A stretch of DNA of 64,000 nucleotides from Rhodocyclaceae bacterium UBA1310 (GTDB lineage: Bacteria > Pseudomonadota > Gammaproteobacteria > Burkholderiales > Rhodocyclaceae), in contig DBTS01000098.1 of the NCBI GenBank assembly GCA_002307175.1, positions 1 through 64,000 on the forward strand, read 5' to 3'. A model generated the notes under the pieces. That model searched no databases. It had not been told where the DNA came from and saw only the letters and a program-made list of their open reading frames with translations. Shown one piece after another: positions 17,793 to 25,551 of the stretch (position 1 is its first letter; every line of letters begins with the position of its first letter). Position numbers and translations under genes: made by a program.

Positions 17793-17915
17793 CTTGCTGC
17801 CCGCTTTCAGGTCAAGTCTTTCATGTTGCGGAGCTTACCGCGCCTTGACGCATTTCGGGTATCTGATTCACTTATCGGGAATCGGATTTGGGTGGGCAGA
17901 GTGGGTTTTACATAC

Positions 17916-17939
17916 AAAAAGCCGCCCGGAGGCGGCTTT
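17916..17939 (-). terminator. intrinsic terminator after the FKBP gene
   Basis: A 9-bp perfect stem AAAGCCGCC/GGCGGCTTT with a 4-base loop; on the minus strand it is followed by a run of five Ts. It lies about 40 bases past the FKBP stop codon. Confidence 0.85.
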
Positions 17940-17977
17940 GCATACTCTGACCCGAAGAGAGGGTCGAGCTGCTTCTA

Positions 17978-18697
17978 TTACTTCTTTTTGCTGCTGGCAG
18001 CAGCCTTGGCGGGCTTCGACGAAGCGGCTGCAGCCGGGGCCTTGGTCACGGAGAGCAGTTCCACTTCGAAGCTCAGCGTGGCATTGCCGGGGATCGGGCC
18101 CATGCCGTTTTCGCCATACGCGATGGCCGCCGGGCAGGTCAGCTTGGCCTTGCCGCCAACCTTCATCTTCTGCACGCCTTCGGTCCAGCACTTGATCACG
18201 CCATTGAGCGGGAATTCAGCAGGTTCGCCGCGCTTGTAGGAGCTATCGAATTCCTTGCCATCAGGCAGCGTGCCCTTGTAGTTTACCTTGACCACATCAG
18301 TCGGGGCGGGGCTGGCACCAGAGCCTTCCTTCAGCGACAGATAGACCAGACCGGATTCGGTCTTGACCGCGCCAGCTTCCTTGGCGGCCTTTTCAAGAAC
18401 TTCCTTGCCTGCTGCAAGGTTCTTTTCGTTCAGTGCGGCGCGACGGGTCTGCGCGAGCTGCTGGATCTTCGGACCGTAGGTTTCCAGTTCAACCGCCGGC
18501 TTGCCACCGGAAATCACGTCGCTCATGCCCTTCTTGATGAATTCCAGCTCGGCTGGGCTCAGGTTGAAGGAGGCATTGGCCTGTTGACCGAGTACGACAC
18601 CCAGTGCATAGAGGGTTTTCTGGTCTTCCGTCATATCTGCGGCGTGTACGGCCGGCAGCATGAGGCTCAGGCAAATCAGTACGGCAAGTTTCTTCAT
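17978..18697 (-). CDS. FKBP-type peptidyl-prolyl cis-trans isomerase, exported
   Basis: 239 residues: a signal peptide (about 1-19, cut after AHA/AA), an FKBP N-terminal dimerisation domain (about 20-120) and a C-terminal FKBP catalytic domain (about 125-220) containing 'VKVNYKGTLPDGKEFDSSY' and 'IAYGENGMGPIPGNATL'. This Mip/FkpA arrangement makes a V-shaped periplasmic dimer that folds outer-membrane and secreted proteins. The last 20 residues are an Ala/Ser/Lys-rich tail. It is monocistronic, with its own terminator. Confidence 0.93.
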   Translation of the reverse strand: MKKLAVLICLSLMLPAVHAADMTEDQKTLYALGVVLGQQANASFNLSPAELEFIKKGMSDVISGGKPAVELETYGPKIQQLAQTRRAALNEKNLAAGKEVLEKAAKEAGAVKTESGLVYLSLKEGSGASPAPTDVVKVNYKGTLPDGKEFDSSYKRGEPAEFPLNGVIKCWTEGVQKMKVGGKAKLTCPAAIAYGENGMGPIPGNATLSFEVELLSVTKAPAAAASSKPAKAAASSKKK

Positions 18698-18811
18698 CTG
18701 TCTTCCTTTTAGATTGGAACGGCGGAGCTCGACAAGCCTCCTTGGAGCCGACTTCCGATCCGCCTTGGTAAGTAGTCACGTCGCATTACGCGGTGTGGCG
18801 GCGGATCAGAT

Positions 18812-18854
18812 AAGAGGCTGATCACGGCTCACAGTAAGATCGCAAGCAGCCTCT
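18812..18854 (-). other. stem-loop downstream of metW
   Basis: Perfect arms AGAGGCTG (18812-18819) and CAGCCTCT (18847-18854) enclose 27 bases, just past the metW stop on the minus strand. The stretch contains GCCGTGATCAG and an AGCCTCT end resembling the dispersed repeats at 11 and 25 kb, so it may be a degenerate relative. No clear T-run follows. Confidence 0.4.
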
Positions 18855-18860
18855 AAAGTT

Positions 18861-19520
18861 CTAGGGTACAGGATTGTGCCCTGTTTCACTGTTATTTGCC
18901 TGACTGGCGGATGTCGCCAGCTTCCCGGAACCGAGTCGATACAATGCGACGCTGGCGAAGTTGTTCGGATCCAGATCGATTCTGCGGTCTTCGTCGAAGG
19001 CCGCACGTTCCAGCACTTCGATGCCGCGCTTCTCGCACAGCTGTTCGAAGTCGGCCATCGTGAAGAAGCGTACGTTCGGTGTGTTGTACCACGCGTACGG
19101 CAGGCTCGTGGAGACCGGCATATGCCCCTCGTTGATGGAGATACGATGGCGCCAGTAACCGAAGTTCGGGAAGCTGACGACCGCCTCGCGCCCCACGCGC
19201 AGCATCTCATCCAGGATCCTTTCGGTATTGTGAACAGCCTGCAGCGAGAGGCTCATGATCACATAATCGAACTGCGCATCCTCGAAACCGGCAAGCCCCT
19301 GCTCCAGATCGATCTGCAGCACGTTGACGTGGTTCTGCACGCAGGCGGTGACGCGCTCTGCATCGCGCTCGATGCCGTAACCGGCGATCTGCCGCGCCGC
19401 CTTCAGATGAGCGAGCAGGCTGCCATCTCCGCAACCAAGGTCCAGCACGCGAGAGCCTGCGCCAACCCAGCCGGCGATCACGTCATAGTCGTGGCGGTCT
19501 TCCATATCTATCTTTACCAT
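18861..19520 (-). CDS. metW: MetW, methionine biosynthesis methyltransferase-like protein
   Basis: 219 residues with an S-adenosylmethionine-dependent methyltransferase fold. The binding motif VLDLGCGDGSLL is near residues 23-34. In many Proteobacteria metW directly follows metX, and MetX depends on MetW for activity. The ATG at 19520 comes one base after the metX stop and has a GAGGTG ribosome site inside the metX end; a longer in-frame extension upstream overlaps metX and is not real. Translation is coupled to metX and expression shares the SAM-II leader. Confidence 0.93.
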   Translation of the reverse strand: MVKIDMEDRHDYDVIAGWVGAGSRVLDLGCGDGSLLAHLKAARQIAGYGIERDAERVTACVQNHVNVLQIDLEQGLAGFEDAQFDYVIMSLSLQAVHNTERILDEMLRVGREAVVSFPNFGYWRHRISINEGHMPVSTSLPYAWYNTPNVRFFTMADFEQLCEKRGIEVLERAAFDEDRRIDLDPNNFASVALYRLGSGKLATSASQANNSETGHNPVP

Positions 19521-19521
19521 C

Positions 19522-20649
19522 TCACACCTCGATATTCTGGAAATAGGCACGCAACGCAGCATGGTAATGCGGGTCGCCCAGCAGGAATGAATCGTGGCCG
19601 GCGTTGCTGGCAACTTCGGCATAGCTGACGTCGCGATGGTTGTGCAGCAATCCAAACACCAGTTCCCGTGAGCGGGCTGGCGAGAAGCGCCAGTCCGTCG
19701 TGAACGAGGCCAGGAAGAATTTTGCCTTGGCACGGGCCAGGGAGGCTTTCAGATCGCCCTCGTATTCAAAGGCCGGATCAAAATAGTCCAGTGCCTTGGT
19801 GGTCAGCAGATAAGTGTTGGCGTCGAAGAAGCCTGCAAACTTGTCGCCCTGATAGCGCAGGTAGGATTCGATTTCAAATTCCACGTCAAAATTGTAGCGG
19901 GGCTCACCATGCCGCAGCTTGCGCCCGAATTTCTGCGCCATCGCGTCATCCGACAGATAGGTGATGTGGCCCAGCATGCGTGCCAGACGCAGCCCACGTG
20001 TCGGCACCACCCCGTGCTGGTAGTAGTCGCCGCCGTAGAATTCGGGGTCGGTGAGAATGGCCTGGCGCGCTACTTCATTGAAGGCAATGTTTTCGGCCGA
20101 GAGCTTGGGGGCGGCAGCAATCACCATGCCGTGGCGTACCCGTTCCGGATAGCGCAGGCTCCACGCCAGGGCCTGCATGCCGCCCAGGCTGCCGCCGAGC
20201 ACGGCGGCCCAGGAATCGATGCCGAGGCGGTCTGCCAGCCGTGCATGGGAATCCACCCAGTCTTCCACGGTGACGAACGGGAAGCGGGATCCCCAGGGCT
20301 GTCCGCTGGCCGGGTTGATGCTCATCGGCCCGGTTGAGCCAAAACAGCCGCCCAGGTTGTTGATCCCCACGACGAAGAATTTGTCGGTATCCAGGGGTTT
20401 GCCGGGCCCGACAAGATTGTCCCACCAGCCTGCGCTGCGTGGTTTGTCGGCATAGGTGCCGGCAACGTGATGGGAGCCTGAAAGTGCGTGGCAAACCAGA
20501 ACCGCATTCGTGCCTGAGGCATTCAGCTGGCCGTAGGTTTCATATACCAGATCATAAGCTGGCAGAATGCCCCCGCTGCGCAAAGACAGGGGCTCTGAAA
20601 AGTGTGCTGTTTGTGGCGTTACGACGCCGACACTGCCCTGAGAAGTCAT
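19522..20649 (-). CDS. metX: homoserine O-acyltransferase MetX
   Basis: A 375-residue alpha/beta-hydrolase-fold enzyme that acylates homoserine at the first committed step of methionine synthesis. The nucleophile is Ser154 in GGSLGGMQ; the Asp (in TTDWRFSP) and His (in NAGHDSFLL) of the triad lie near the C terminus. MetX proteins of this type with a metW partner are usually O-succinyltransferases; acetyl versus succinyl donor cannot be settled by eye. The leader carries a SAM-II riboswitch and an intrinsic terminator directly before the ATG, fitting feedback by S-adenosylmethionine. Confidence 0.94.
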   Translation of the reverse strand: MTSQGSVGVVTPQTAHFSEPLSLRSGGILPAYDLVYETYGQLNASGTNAVLVCHALSGSHHVAGTYADKPRSAGWWDNLVGPGKPLDTDKFFVVGINNLGGCFGSTGPMSINPASGQPWGSRFPFVTVEDWVDSHARLADRLGIDSWAAVLGGSLGGMQALAWSLRYPERVRHGMVIAAAPKLSAENIAFNEVARQAILTDPEFYGGDYYQHGVVPTRGLRLARMLGHITYLSDDAMAQKFGRKLRHGEPRYNFDVEFEIESYLRYQGDKFAGFFDANTYLLTTKALDYFDPAFEYEGDLKASLARAKAKFFLASFTTDWRFSPARSRELVFGLLHNHRDVSYAEVASNAGHDSFLLGDPHYHAALRAYFQNIEV

Positions 20650-20667
20650 TCGGTCACCAGAGAAACA

Positions 20668-20700
20668 AAAACCCGATCCGCCAAAGCGTGATCGGGTTTT
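20668..20700 (-). terminator. leader terminator between the SAM-II aptamer and metX
   Basis: An 11-bp perfect stem (AAAACCCGATC/GATCGGGTTTT) with an 11-base loop. On the minus strand the stem runs into TTTTTGTTT. It lies between the aptamer and the metX ATG, about 20 bases upstream of the start, so it is positioned as a regulated attenuator rather than the end terminator of ptsI. Confidence 0.8.
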
Positions 20701-20703
20701 GTC

Positions 20704-20760
20704 CCATCCGCTTTAGCCGTATTTTTAACGCGCCCGCAAGCTGAGACTCAAATCGGCGCA
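20704..20760 (-). promoter_or_regulatory. SAM-II riboswitch controlling metX-metW
   Basis: Read on the minus strand, the region has the SAM-II (metA motif) hallmarks in order: GATTTG (20750-20755), CTTGC (20736-20740), CGTTAAA (20724-20730) and GCTAAAG (20711-20717). The first stem pairs GCGCC (20755-20759) with GGCGC (20730-20734), a perfect P1 helix. This is the class of S-adenosylmethionine aptamer with an H-type pseudoknot found upstream of methionine genes in Proteobacteria. Here it precedes metX with a terminator downstream, suggesting transcriptional as well as the usual translational control. Confidence 0.88.
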
Positions 20761-20777
20761 ATGTGTATTCAAATTAC

Positions 20778-20809
20778 TCCCGCAGGCGGTGAATGTCAAA
20801 CCTGCGGGA
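20778..20809 (-). terminator. probable terminator after ptsI
   Basis: A perfect 9-bp stem TCCCGCAGG/CCTGCGGGA with a 14-base loop begins 10 bases past the ptsI stop. The trailing T content on the minus strand is low, so Rho-independent action is uncertain. Confidence 0.5.
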
Positions 20810-20818
20810 ATTGGGGTT

Positions 20819-22546
20819 TTACAATTTTTCCACTGCCTCGCGGATCTTCTCCGGCTCGTCCAGGCGCAGCAGTTTGCCGACCTTGAGGGCCAGATCCGTG
20901 CTGTCCGAGCGCAGGATCTCCTGTTTCACCGAGAGGATCTGTGTGGGGTGCATCGAAAACTGCTGCAGGCCCATGCCCAGCAGCAGGCGCGTGAAGGTCT
21001 TGTCGCCGGCCATTTCACCGCAGACTGAAACCGGAACGCCCGCTTTGGCCCCCGTCTGGATGGTCTGTGCAATCAGGCGCAGAATGGCCGGGTGGAGCGG
21101 ATCATACAGATGCGCCACGGCTTCGTCGGAGCGGTCGATGGCGAGGGTGTACTGGATCAGATCGTTGGTGCCGATCGACAGAAAATCCAGGCGCTTGACG
21201 AAGACCCCCAGGGCCAGCGCAGCGGCCGGAATTTCAACCATGCCGCCCACCTGGATGGTTTCGTCGAATTTGATTTTTTCCGCACGTAACTGGTTCTTGG
21301 CGTTTTCAATCGCGGCCAGTGCAGCGTCCACCTCGTGGGCGTGCGCGAGCATCGGGATCAGGATCTTCACCTTGCCGTGCAGTGAAGCCCGCAGCAGCGC
21401 ACGCAGCTGCGTGAGGAACATCTGCGGTTCCGCCAGGCAATAGCGGATGGCACGCAGGCCCAGCGCAGGATTGGCTTCCTTGCGCGGCCCACCGATGGTT
21501 AGCGCCTTGTCCGCCCCGATATCCAGGGTGCGAATGGTCACGGGCTTGCCGCCCATGGCCTTGGCCACCGAACGATAGGCTTCGTATTGCTCCTCTTCGT
21601 TGGGCAGTGTATCGCGGTTCATGAAGAGGAATTCGGTGCGAAACAGACCGATTCCATCTGCATAAACGTCCTTGACGCCCGGCACATCCCTTGGCAATTC
21701 GATATTTGCCTGGAGTGAGATCTCGAGGCCGTCGAGCGTCGCCGCACGGTTAGCCTTCAGGCGTTTGAGCTTGTTGCGCTCCAGATCGAAGGAGCTGCGG
21801 CGCAAGCGGTACTCTTCGAGTACGCGCTCGTCGGGATCGATGATGGCGACCCCGCGGGTGCCGTCGATGATGATGATATCATCGTCGCGCGCGATATGGC
21901 GGATATGGCGCAGCCCGACGACGGCCGGAATACCCAGCGAGCGCGCAACGATGGCGGTATGCGAGGTGGCGCCACCGACATCAGTGACGAAACCGGAAAT
22001 CTGGTTGTCCTTGAAATGGATGGTGTCGGCCGGTGACAGGTCATGTGCCACCACGATTGTATCCATGTCCGGGTCTGTCTTGCCCCGGCGCGAAGCAACA
22101 TGGCTTGGGTGCCCGAGCAGTGCCTTGAGCAGGCGCTCAACCACCTGGATGACGTCGGCCTTGCGCTCGCGCAGATAGGGGTCGTCGATATTGTCAAAAT
22201 CATCGACGATGGATTCCATCTGCTGCACCAGAGCCCATTCCGCGTTGCAGCGGCGTTCGCGAATCAGGCTGGAGGCATTGGAGACGAGCATCGGATCGTC
22301 GAGCAGCATCGTGTGCAGGTCGACGAAGGCCGAAACTTCAGATTGGGCCGCAGTCGGCGCCTCCTTGAGCGCCCGCAGCTCGAAGCGGACCTTGGCGGCA
22401 GCATCTTCCAGACGCGAAATTTCAGAATCCACATGGCGCGGCGCGATCAGCAGGTGGCCCACCTCAAGCAGGGCGTGTGAGACCAGATGGGCCCTGCCGA
22501 TAGCAATTCCCTGGGAAACCGGCAGTCCGTGGATAACGAAGGGCAT
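20819..22546 (-). CDS. ptsI: phosphoenolpyruvate-protein phosphotransferase (EI)
   Basis: 575 residues from the ATG at 22546, the same length as E. coli EI. It takes phosphate from PEP and passes it to HPr. The phosphorylated His is in GGATSHTAIVA (about His196). The PEP-binding barrel is seen as FLFMNRDTLPNEEEQ and the active-site Cys as SVCGEMAGD near the end. An in-frame GTG at 22585 would overlap ptsH and is less likely. It is the last gene of the EIIA-HPr-EI set. No PTS permease is nearby, so the chain probably serves regulation rather than sugar uptake. Confidence 0.94.
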   Translation of the reverse strand: MPFVIHGLPVSQGIAIGRAHLVSHALLEVGHLLIAPRHVDSEISRLEDAAAKVRFELRALKEAPTAAQSEVSAFVDLHTMLLDDPMLVSNASSLIRERRCNAEWALVQQMESIVDDFDNIDDPYLRERKADVIQVVERLLKALLGHPSHVASRRGKTDPDMDTIVVAHDLSPADTIHFKDNQISGFVTDVGGATSHTAIVARSLGIPAVVGLRHIRHIARDDDIIIIDGTRGVAIIDPDERVLEEYRLRRSSFDLERNKLKRLKANRAATLDGLEISLQANIELPRDVPGVKDVYADGIGLFRTEFLFMNRDTLPNEEEQYEAYRSVAKAMGGKPVTIRTLDIGADKALTIGGPRKEANPALGLRAIRYCLAEPQMFLTQLRALLRASLHGKVKILIPMLAHAHEVDAALAAIENAKNQLRAEKIKFDETIQVGGMVEIPAAALALGVFVKRLDFLSIGTNDLIQYTLAIDRSDEAVAHLYDPLHPAILRLIAQTIQTGAKAGVPVSVCGEMAGDKTFTRLLLGMGLQQFSMHPTQILSVKQEILRSDSTDLALKVGKLLRLDEPEKIREAVEKL

Positions 22547-22571
22547 GGCTGGATATGGCTCCGCTGTTGGA

Positions 22572-22841
22572 TTATTCGCGTTCACCGAAACGGCTGGCGA
22601 TCAGCTCGATAATCGCCTGCAGCGCCGGTTCGGCATCTTCGCCTTCTGTTTCGACGACAAGTTTTGTACCTTGAGATGCAGCCAGCATCATGACGCCCAT
22701 AATGCTTTTTGCATTGACGCGGCGGCCGTCACGTTCGAGCCACACGTCGCAATGGTACTGCGTGGCCAACTGGGTCAGTTTCGCCGACGGACGGGCGTGC
22801 AAACCCAGCCGGTTGGAAATCTCGGTCATTGCGCGGGGCAT
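22572..22841 (-). CDS. ptsH: HPr family phosphocarrier protein
   Basis: 89 residues, usual HPr size. His15 sits in LGLHARPSA, the EI phosphorylation site. Ser46 in NAKSIMG matches the regulatory Ser phosphorylated by HPr kinase where that exists; no hprK is in this window. The ATG follows the EIIA stop directly (no gap). Confidence 0.95.
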   Translation of the reverse strand: MPRAMTEISNRLGLHARPSAKLTQLATQYHCDVWLERDGRRVNAKSIMGVMMLAASQGTKLVVETEGEDAEPALQAIIELIASRFGERE

Positions 22842-23237
22842 TCAGATACCTCCTTTAATATGCAGTACGCCATCGCAGCCACCAGAAATGGCTTTGGTCA
22901 CTAAAGTTTGAATATCGCTCTTTTCCCGGTAGGTCAAGACGCGAAGCAGCATCGGGACATTTATCCCGGCAACGCCTTCGACATGTCCCGGCTCCAGGAG
23001 TTTCATTGCGATATTGGCGGGTGTGGCGCCATAGATATCTGTCAGTACCAATACCCCGTCACCCGAGTCGATGCCATTGAGCAGGCGACGCGCTTCGGTA
23101 AGGACTTCACGCGGATCATCCTGTTCGGCCACGCCAAGTTGGGTAACGTATGAGGGCCGCTTGTTGATGACATGGCAAACGCACTGGATCAAAGATTCTC
23201 CCAGGGTGCCATGCGTGATGATGAGAATTCCGATCAT
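22842..23237 (-). CDS. PTS system mannose-type EIIA component
   Basis: 131 residues of the EIIA-Man family. The phosphorylatable His9 is in ITHG near the N terminus and the dimer-interface stretch LTDIYGATPANIA is near residues 65-77. It receives phosphate from HPr. In Proteobacteria that carry only this EIIA plus HPr and EI, the chain is regulatory; no EIIB, EIIC or EIID is present here. It is the first gene of the three-gene operon. Confidence 0.92.
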   Translation of the reverse strand: MIGILIITHGTLGESLIQCVCHVINKRPSYVTQLGVAEQDDPREVLTEARRLLNGIDSGDGVLVLTDIYGATPANIAMKLLEPGHVEGVAGINVPMLLRVLTYREKSDIQTLVTKAISGGCDGVLHIKGGI

Positions 23238-23262
23238 TAACGACGTCCTGCGTAGTCCCGCT

Positions 23263-24324
23263 TTACTGTACCACTTCGTCCGGCTTCTCGCCCTCAGCCC
23301 AGCGTAAACGTGCCCGCATGTCCGCAGTCACGGCAATCCTGCCTTTGGCGTCCACGCGCATGACGTGGGCGATATTGAAGCGGCGGGCCATTTCGCGCCA
23401 GTTCCCGGGGGACAGAAAGATCGGTTTGCTGGCCGCATCCGAGAGCATGCCGGCGTTGGGGCGCGGCGTCACCAGGATTGTGACTGCCTGCGTGTGCTGT
23501 GCGGGGGCCCCGGTGCGTGGGTCAATCAGATGGCAGTAGCGCAGGCCGTTGATTTCAAAGAAACGCTGGTAGTCGCCAGAGGTGCCGATTGCCTCGCCAT
23601 CATACAAGGCCAGTGTGGCGATGGCGCCGCTCTTGCGCGGATGCTGGATGCCGACAGTCCAGGGCTGTTTGCCCTTGCTACCAAGTGCCATGATGTTGCC
23701 GCCAATGTTGATCAGGGCGTTGTGAATGCCGTGTTGGTGCAGGATGTCAGTTGCGCGGTCAAGCGCCCAGCCCTTGGCGATGCCGCCCAGGTCCAGGGCG
23801 ACTGCCGGGTTGTTGCTGCTGATACGGGTGCCATCAATCTTCAGGTCGCTCATGCGCGGGTTGGCCTTTACCAGCCTTGCCACGGCCTGCGGATCAGGCA
23901 GGCGCGGTGTGAAGGTGTCGGTATGGAAGCCCCAAAGTTCGATCAGTTGGCCAACAGCAGGATCGAACAGCTCATCTCCCCGCTCGGCAAAGGTCTGGGC
24001 ATCTTTGACCAGTCCGGCCATTTCGGCATCGACTGTCACGGTTTTCCCGGCGGCCAGCCCTTTGTTCAGGTCGGTCAGTGGCGAGGGTTGCCAGGCGTGG
24101 TAGGTACGATGCAGGCGATCAAACTCGCGCAGCACGGCATTGATGGCATCACGTGCCTGTGCTTCGGGAACCCCTTCAGTCACAACTTCAACGCGGGTGC
24201 CGAAGACAAAGGATTCCTGGTGCACCAGCGGTCCGTCTCCGCATGCGCCAAGCAGGCAACACGCGCAAAAAGCGAACAGCCATGGGATCAGGTGGAAGCG
24301 GAGGCGGGATATACGATGCAGCAT
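23263..24324 (-). CDS. apbE: FAD:protein FMN transferase (ApbE), lipoprotein
   Basis: 353 residues with a lipoprotein signal (lipobox LLGAC, about residues 24-28), so it is anchored in the periplasm. ApbE transfers FMN from FAD to a Thr in target flavoproteins such as RnfG and NqrC. Family motifs visible include 'ALDLGGIAKGWALD' near 175, 'GGNIMALG', and 'HLIDPRTGAPA' near 265, which holds the Mg/FAD-binding residues. No Rnf/Nqr target is in the window. It is followed in tandem by the PTS genes after a 25-base gap but probably has its own promoter. Confidence 0.92.
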   Translation of the reverse strand: MLHRISRLRFHLIPWLFAFCACCLLGACGDGPLVHQESFVFGTRVEVVTEGVPEAQARDAINAVLREFDRLHRTYHAWQPSPLTDLNKGLAAGKTVTVDAEMAGLVKDAQTFAERGDELFDPAVGQLIELWGFHTDTFTPRLPDPQAVARLVKANPRMSDLKIDGTRISSNNPAVALDLGGIAKGWALDRATDILHQHGIHNALINIGGNIMALGSKGKQPWTVGIQHPRKSGAIATLALYDGEAIGTSGDYQRFFEINGLRYCHLIDPRTGAPAQHTQAVTILVTPRPNAGMLSDAASKPIFLSPGNWREMARRFNIAHVMRVDAKGRIAVTADMRARLRWAEGEKPDEVVQ

Positions 24325-24354
24325 GCCTGAATGATACGGCAGCTGTGTGGGGAT

Positions 24355-25239
24355 TTACCGAAAATTCTGCAACATGTTTATGCGTTCGGCGAAATACTGG
24401 CGATGCGAAGTGGTGCCCGAATTGCTGGCTGATTCGAGGGGGCGTTGTCCATGTTCGATGGCATGGATCAATACACTGGTCGGGATGTGATTGGCCTGCA
24501 GCATTGACGCAGCGTACCGGTCCGCTTCCTCAACATACTGGAGACTAAAATCGGCCTCGCGCAGGCCGACAGTCAGCGCCCGGATGCTCGCATCGCTACT
24601 GCCAATGAAGGCTGCCCAGGCAAGGCGGGGCAACTCGTGTTCAATAGCATTGCGCAGGGCATGGTAGTGGTACAGGTGCCCAAGTTCATGGCACAGCAGG
24701 GCAAGCTGCTCATTACGCTCCGGGACGTTGCGCAGGAAATCATCGGTCACAATGATTTCTCCCCCCGGCAGCGAAAGCAGCGTGGCGCCAGCCCAACGGC
24801 TGTCGCGGAACAACAGGCGGTAGGGTGGGGCACCTTCCGGTGCGGGATTCAGGGCGGCGAAACGTTCGCGCAGATCATCCTGGCGACTCAGGGGAACGGT
24901 GGAGGGAAGCAGTATCTTGCCATCGAGTTCGCTGAGTATCTGTTCCGAGCTGGTGCGAACCCAGCTCGCCGGCAAGCCGTTGGCCAGTGATTCGGCAAGC
25001 ACCGGGGCCATCAGGTGGAAGGTCGTACTGAGCGCCGCGAGAGCGGCTAGCAGAAGCAGCAGAATGTTGATGCGGTTGCGGTGTAGCCAGCCTGAGTTTC
25101 CAAAGCTCCGCGCAGCGGCAGTCAGCCTGTCGCTATCAATGGGTTCTCCCGTATCCGGATGTTGGCCAGCGCTGGGCACCAAAGAAGTCAGCAAGGCGCC
25201 GGGGGAGGCATGGCGGGAAGAGGAATAAAACATTGGCAT
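24355..25239 (-). CDS. M48 family metallopeptidase
   Basis: About 294 residues. An N-terminal cytoplasmic stretch of about 55 residues is followed by one membrane helix (ILLLLLAALAALSTTFHLM) and a zinc protease domain. The HELGH motif sits near residue 185 with a downstream Glu in VEEADRYAA as the likely third ligand. The family degrades misfolded membrane or periplasmic proteins. The ATG at 25239 is preferred to a GTG three codons upstream. It converges on nothing: apbE follows on the same strand 30 bases later. Confidence 0.85.
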   Translation of the reverse strand: MPMFYSSSRHASPGALLTSLVPSAGQHPDTGEPIDSDRLTAAARSFGNSGWLHRNRINILLLLLAALAALSTTFHLMAPVLAESLANGLPASWVRTSSEQILSELDGKILLPSTVPLSRQDDLRERFAALNPAPEGAPPYRLLFRDSRWAGATLLSLPGGEIIVTDDFLRNVPERNEQLALLCHELGHLYHYHALRNAIEHELPRLAWAAFIGSSDASIRALTVGLREADFSLQYVEEADRYAASMLQANHIPTSVLIHAIEHGQRPLESASNSGTTSHRQYFAERINMLQNFR

Positions 25240-25332
25240 ACCAAACACAAACCCCGGAAAAGTCTCCGGCTGATAGTCTGATTATGTGTGGTGGTGTGCG
25301 GTGGAAGGCTGAAGCGCCCGTAGGTCTGTAGA

Positions 25333-25380
25333 GAAAAAAGGGTAGCGAGGTTCCGTCTGTGCGCCAGACAGAGGCCTCGC
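25333..25380 (-). terminator. intrinsic terminator for gshA-gshB
   Basis: GCGAGG (25345-25350) pairs with CCTCGC (25375-25380), with an inner stem GTCTG/CAGAC; on the minus strand a six-T run follows a few bases later. It is about 170 bases past the gshB stop, after the hairpin and repeat. Confidence 0.6.
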
Positions 25381-25409
25381 AATCATGCGCAGGTCACAGG
25401 GGTATTGAT

Positions 25410-25445
25410 GCTGCACTGCCGCAGTGAAATGTGCGGCAGTGCAGC
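25410..25445. other. perfect 14-bp hairpin downstream of gshB
   Basis: Arms GCTGCACTGCCGCA (25410-25423) and TGCGGCAGTGCAGC (25432-25445) are fully complementary with an 8-base loop and no T-run on either strand. It may protect the gshAB mRNA 3' end or be an insertion remnant. Confidence 0.6.
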
Positions 25446-25458
25446 ACGTACCTGAAAA

Positions 25459-25547
25459 CTGTTCATGATCCTGGTGCGCGGCCGTGATCAGTGCTCATGT
25501 GCGGTTCCTCGTATTGCTGACAGTCTCTCGCTACAGATCCTGAACAG
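25459..25547 (+). repeat. dispersed palindromic intergenic repeat, best copy (89 bp)
   Basis: Terminal arms CTGTTCATGATC (25459-25470) and GATCCTGAACAG (25536-25547) match in 11 of 12 positions as an inverted repeat. The interior shares GGCCGTGATCAGT and later blocks with the 11-kb copy. It sits 4 bases past the gshB stop codon. The function is unknown; a REP/MITE-like element or a bidirectional end structure is possible. Confidence 0.7.
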
Positions 25548-25551
25548 CCTC

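Larger units (their letters stand above)
25249..25551. other. gshB-M48 intergenic region with stacked hairpins
   Basis: 303 bases without a gene. It holds, in order, a terminator for gshAB (25333-25380), a perfect 14-bp hairpin (25410-25445) and a full copy of the dispersed repeat (25459-25547). The promoter of the M48 gene should lie near 25250-25330. Confidence 0.6.

Noticed and set aside
19521..19733. In-frame N-terminal extension of metW
   Set aside because: It overlaps the metX 3' end; the ATG at 19520 has a ribosome site and the expected family start.
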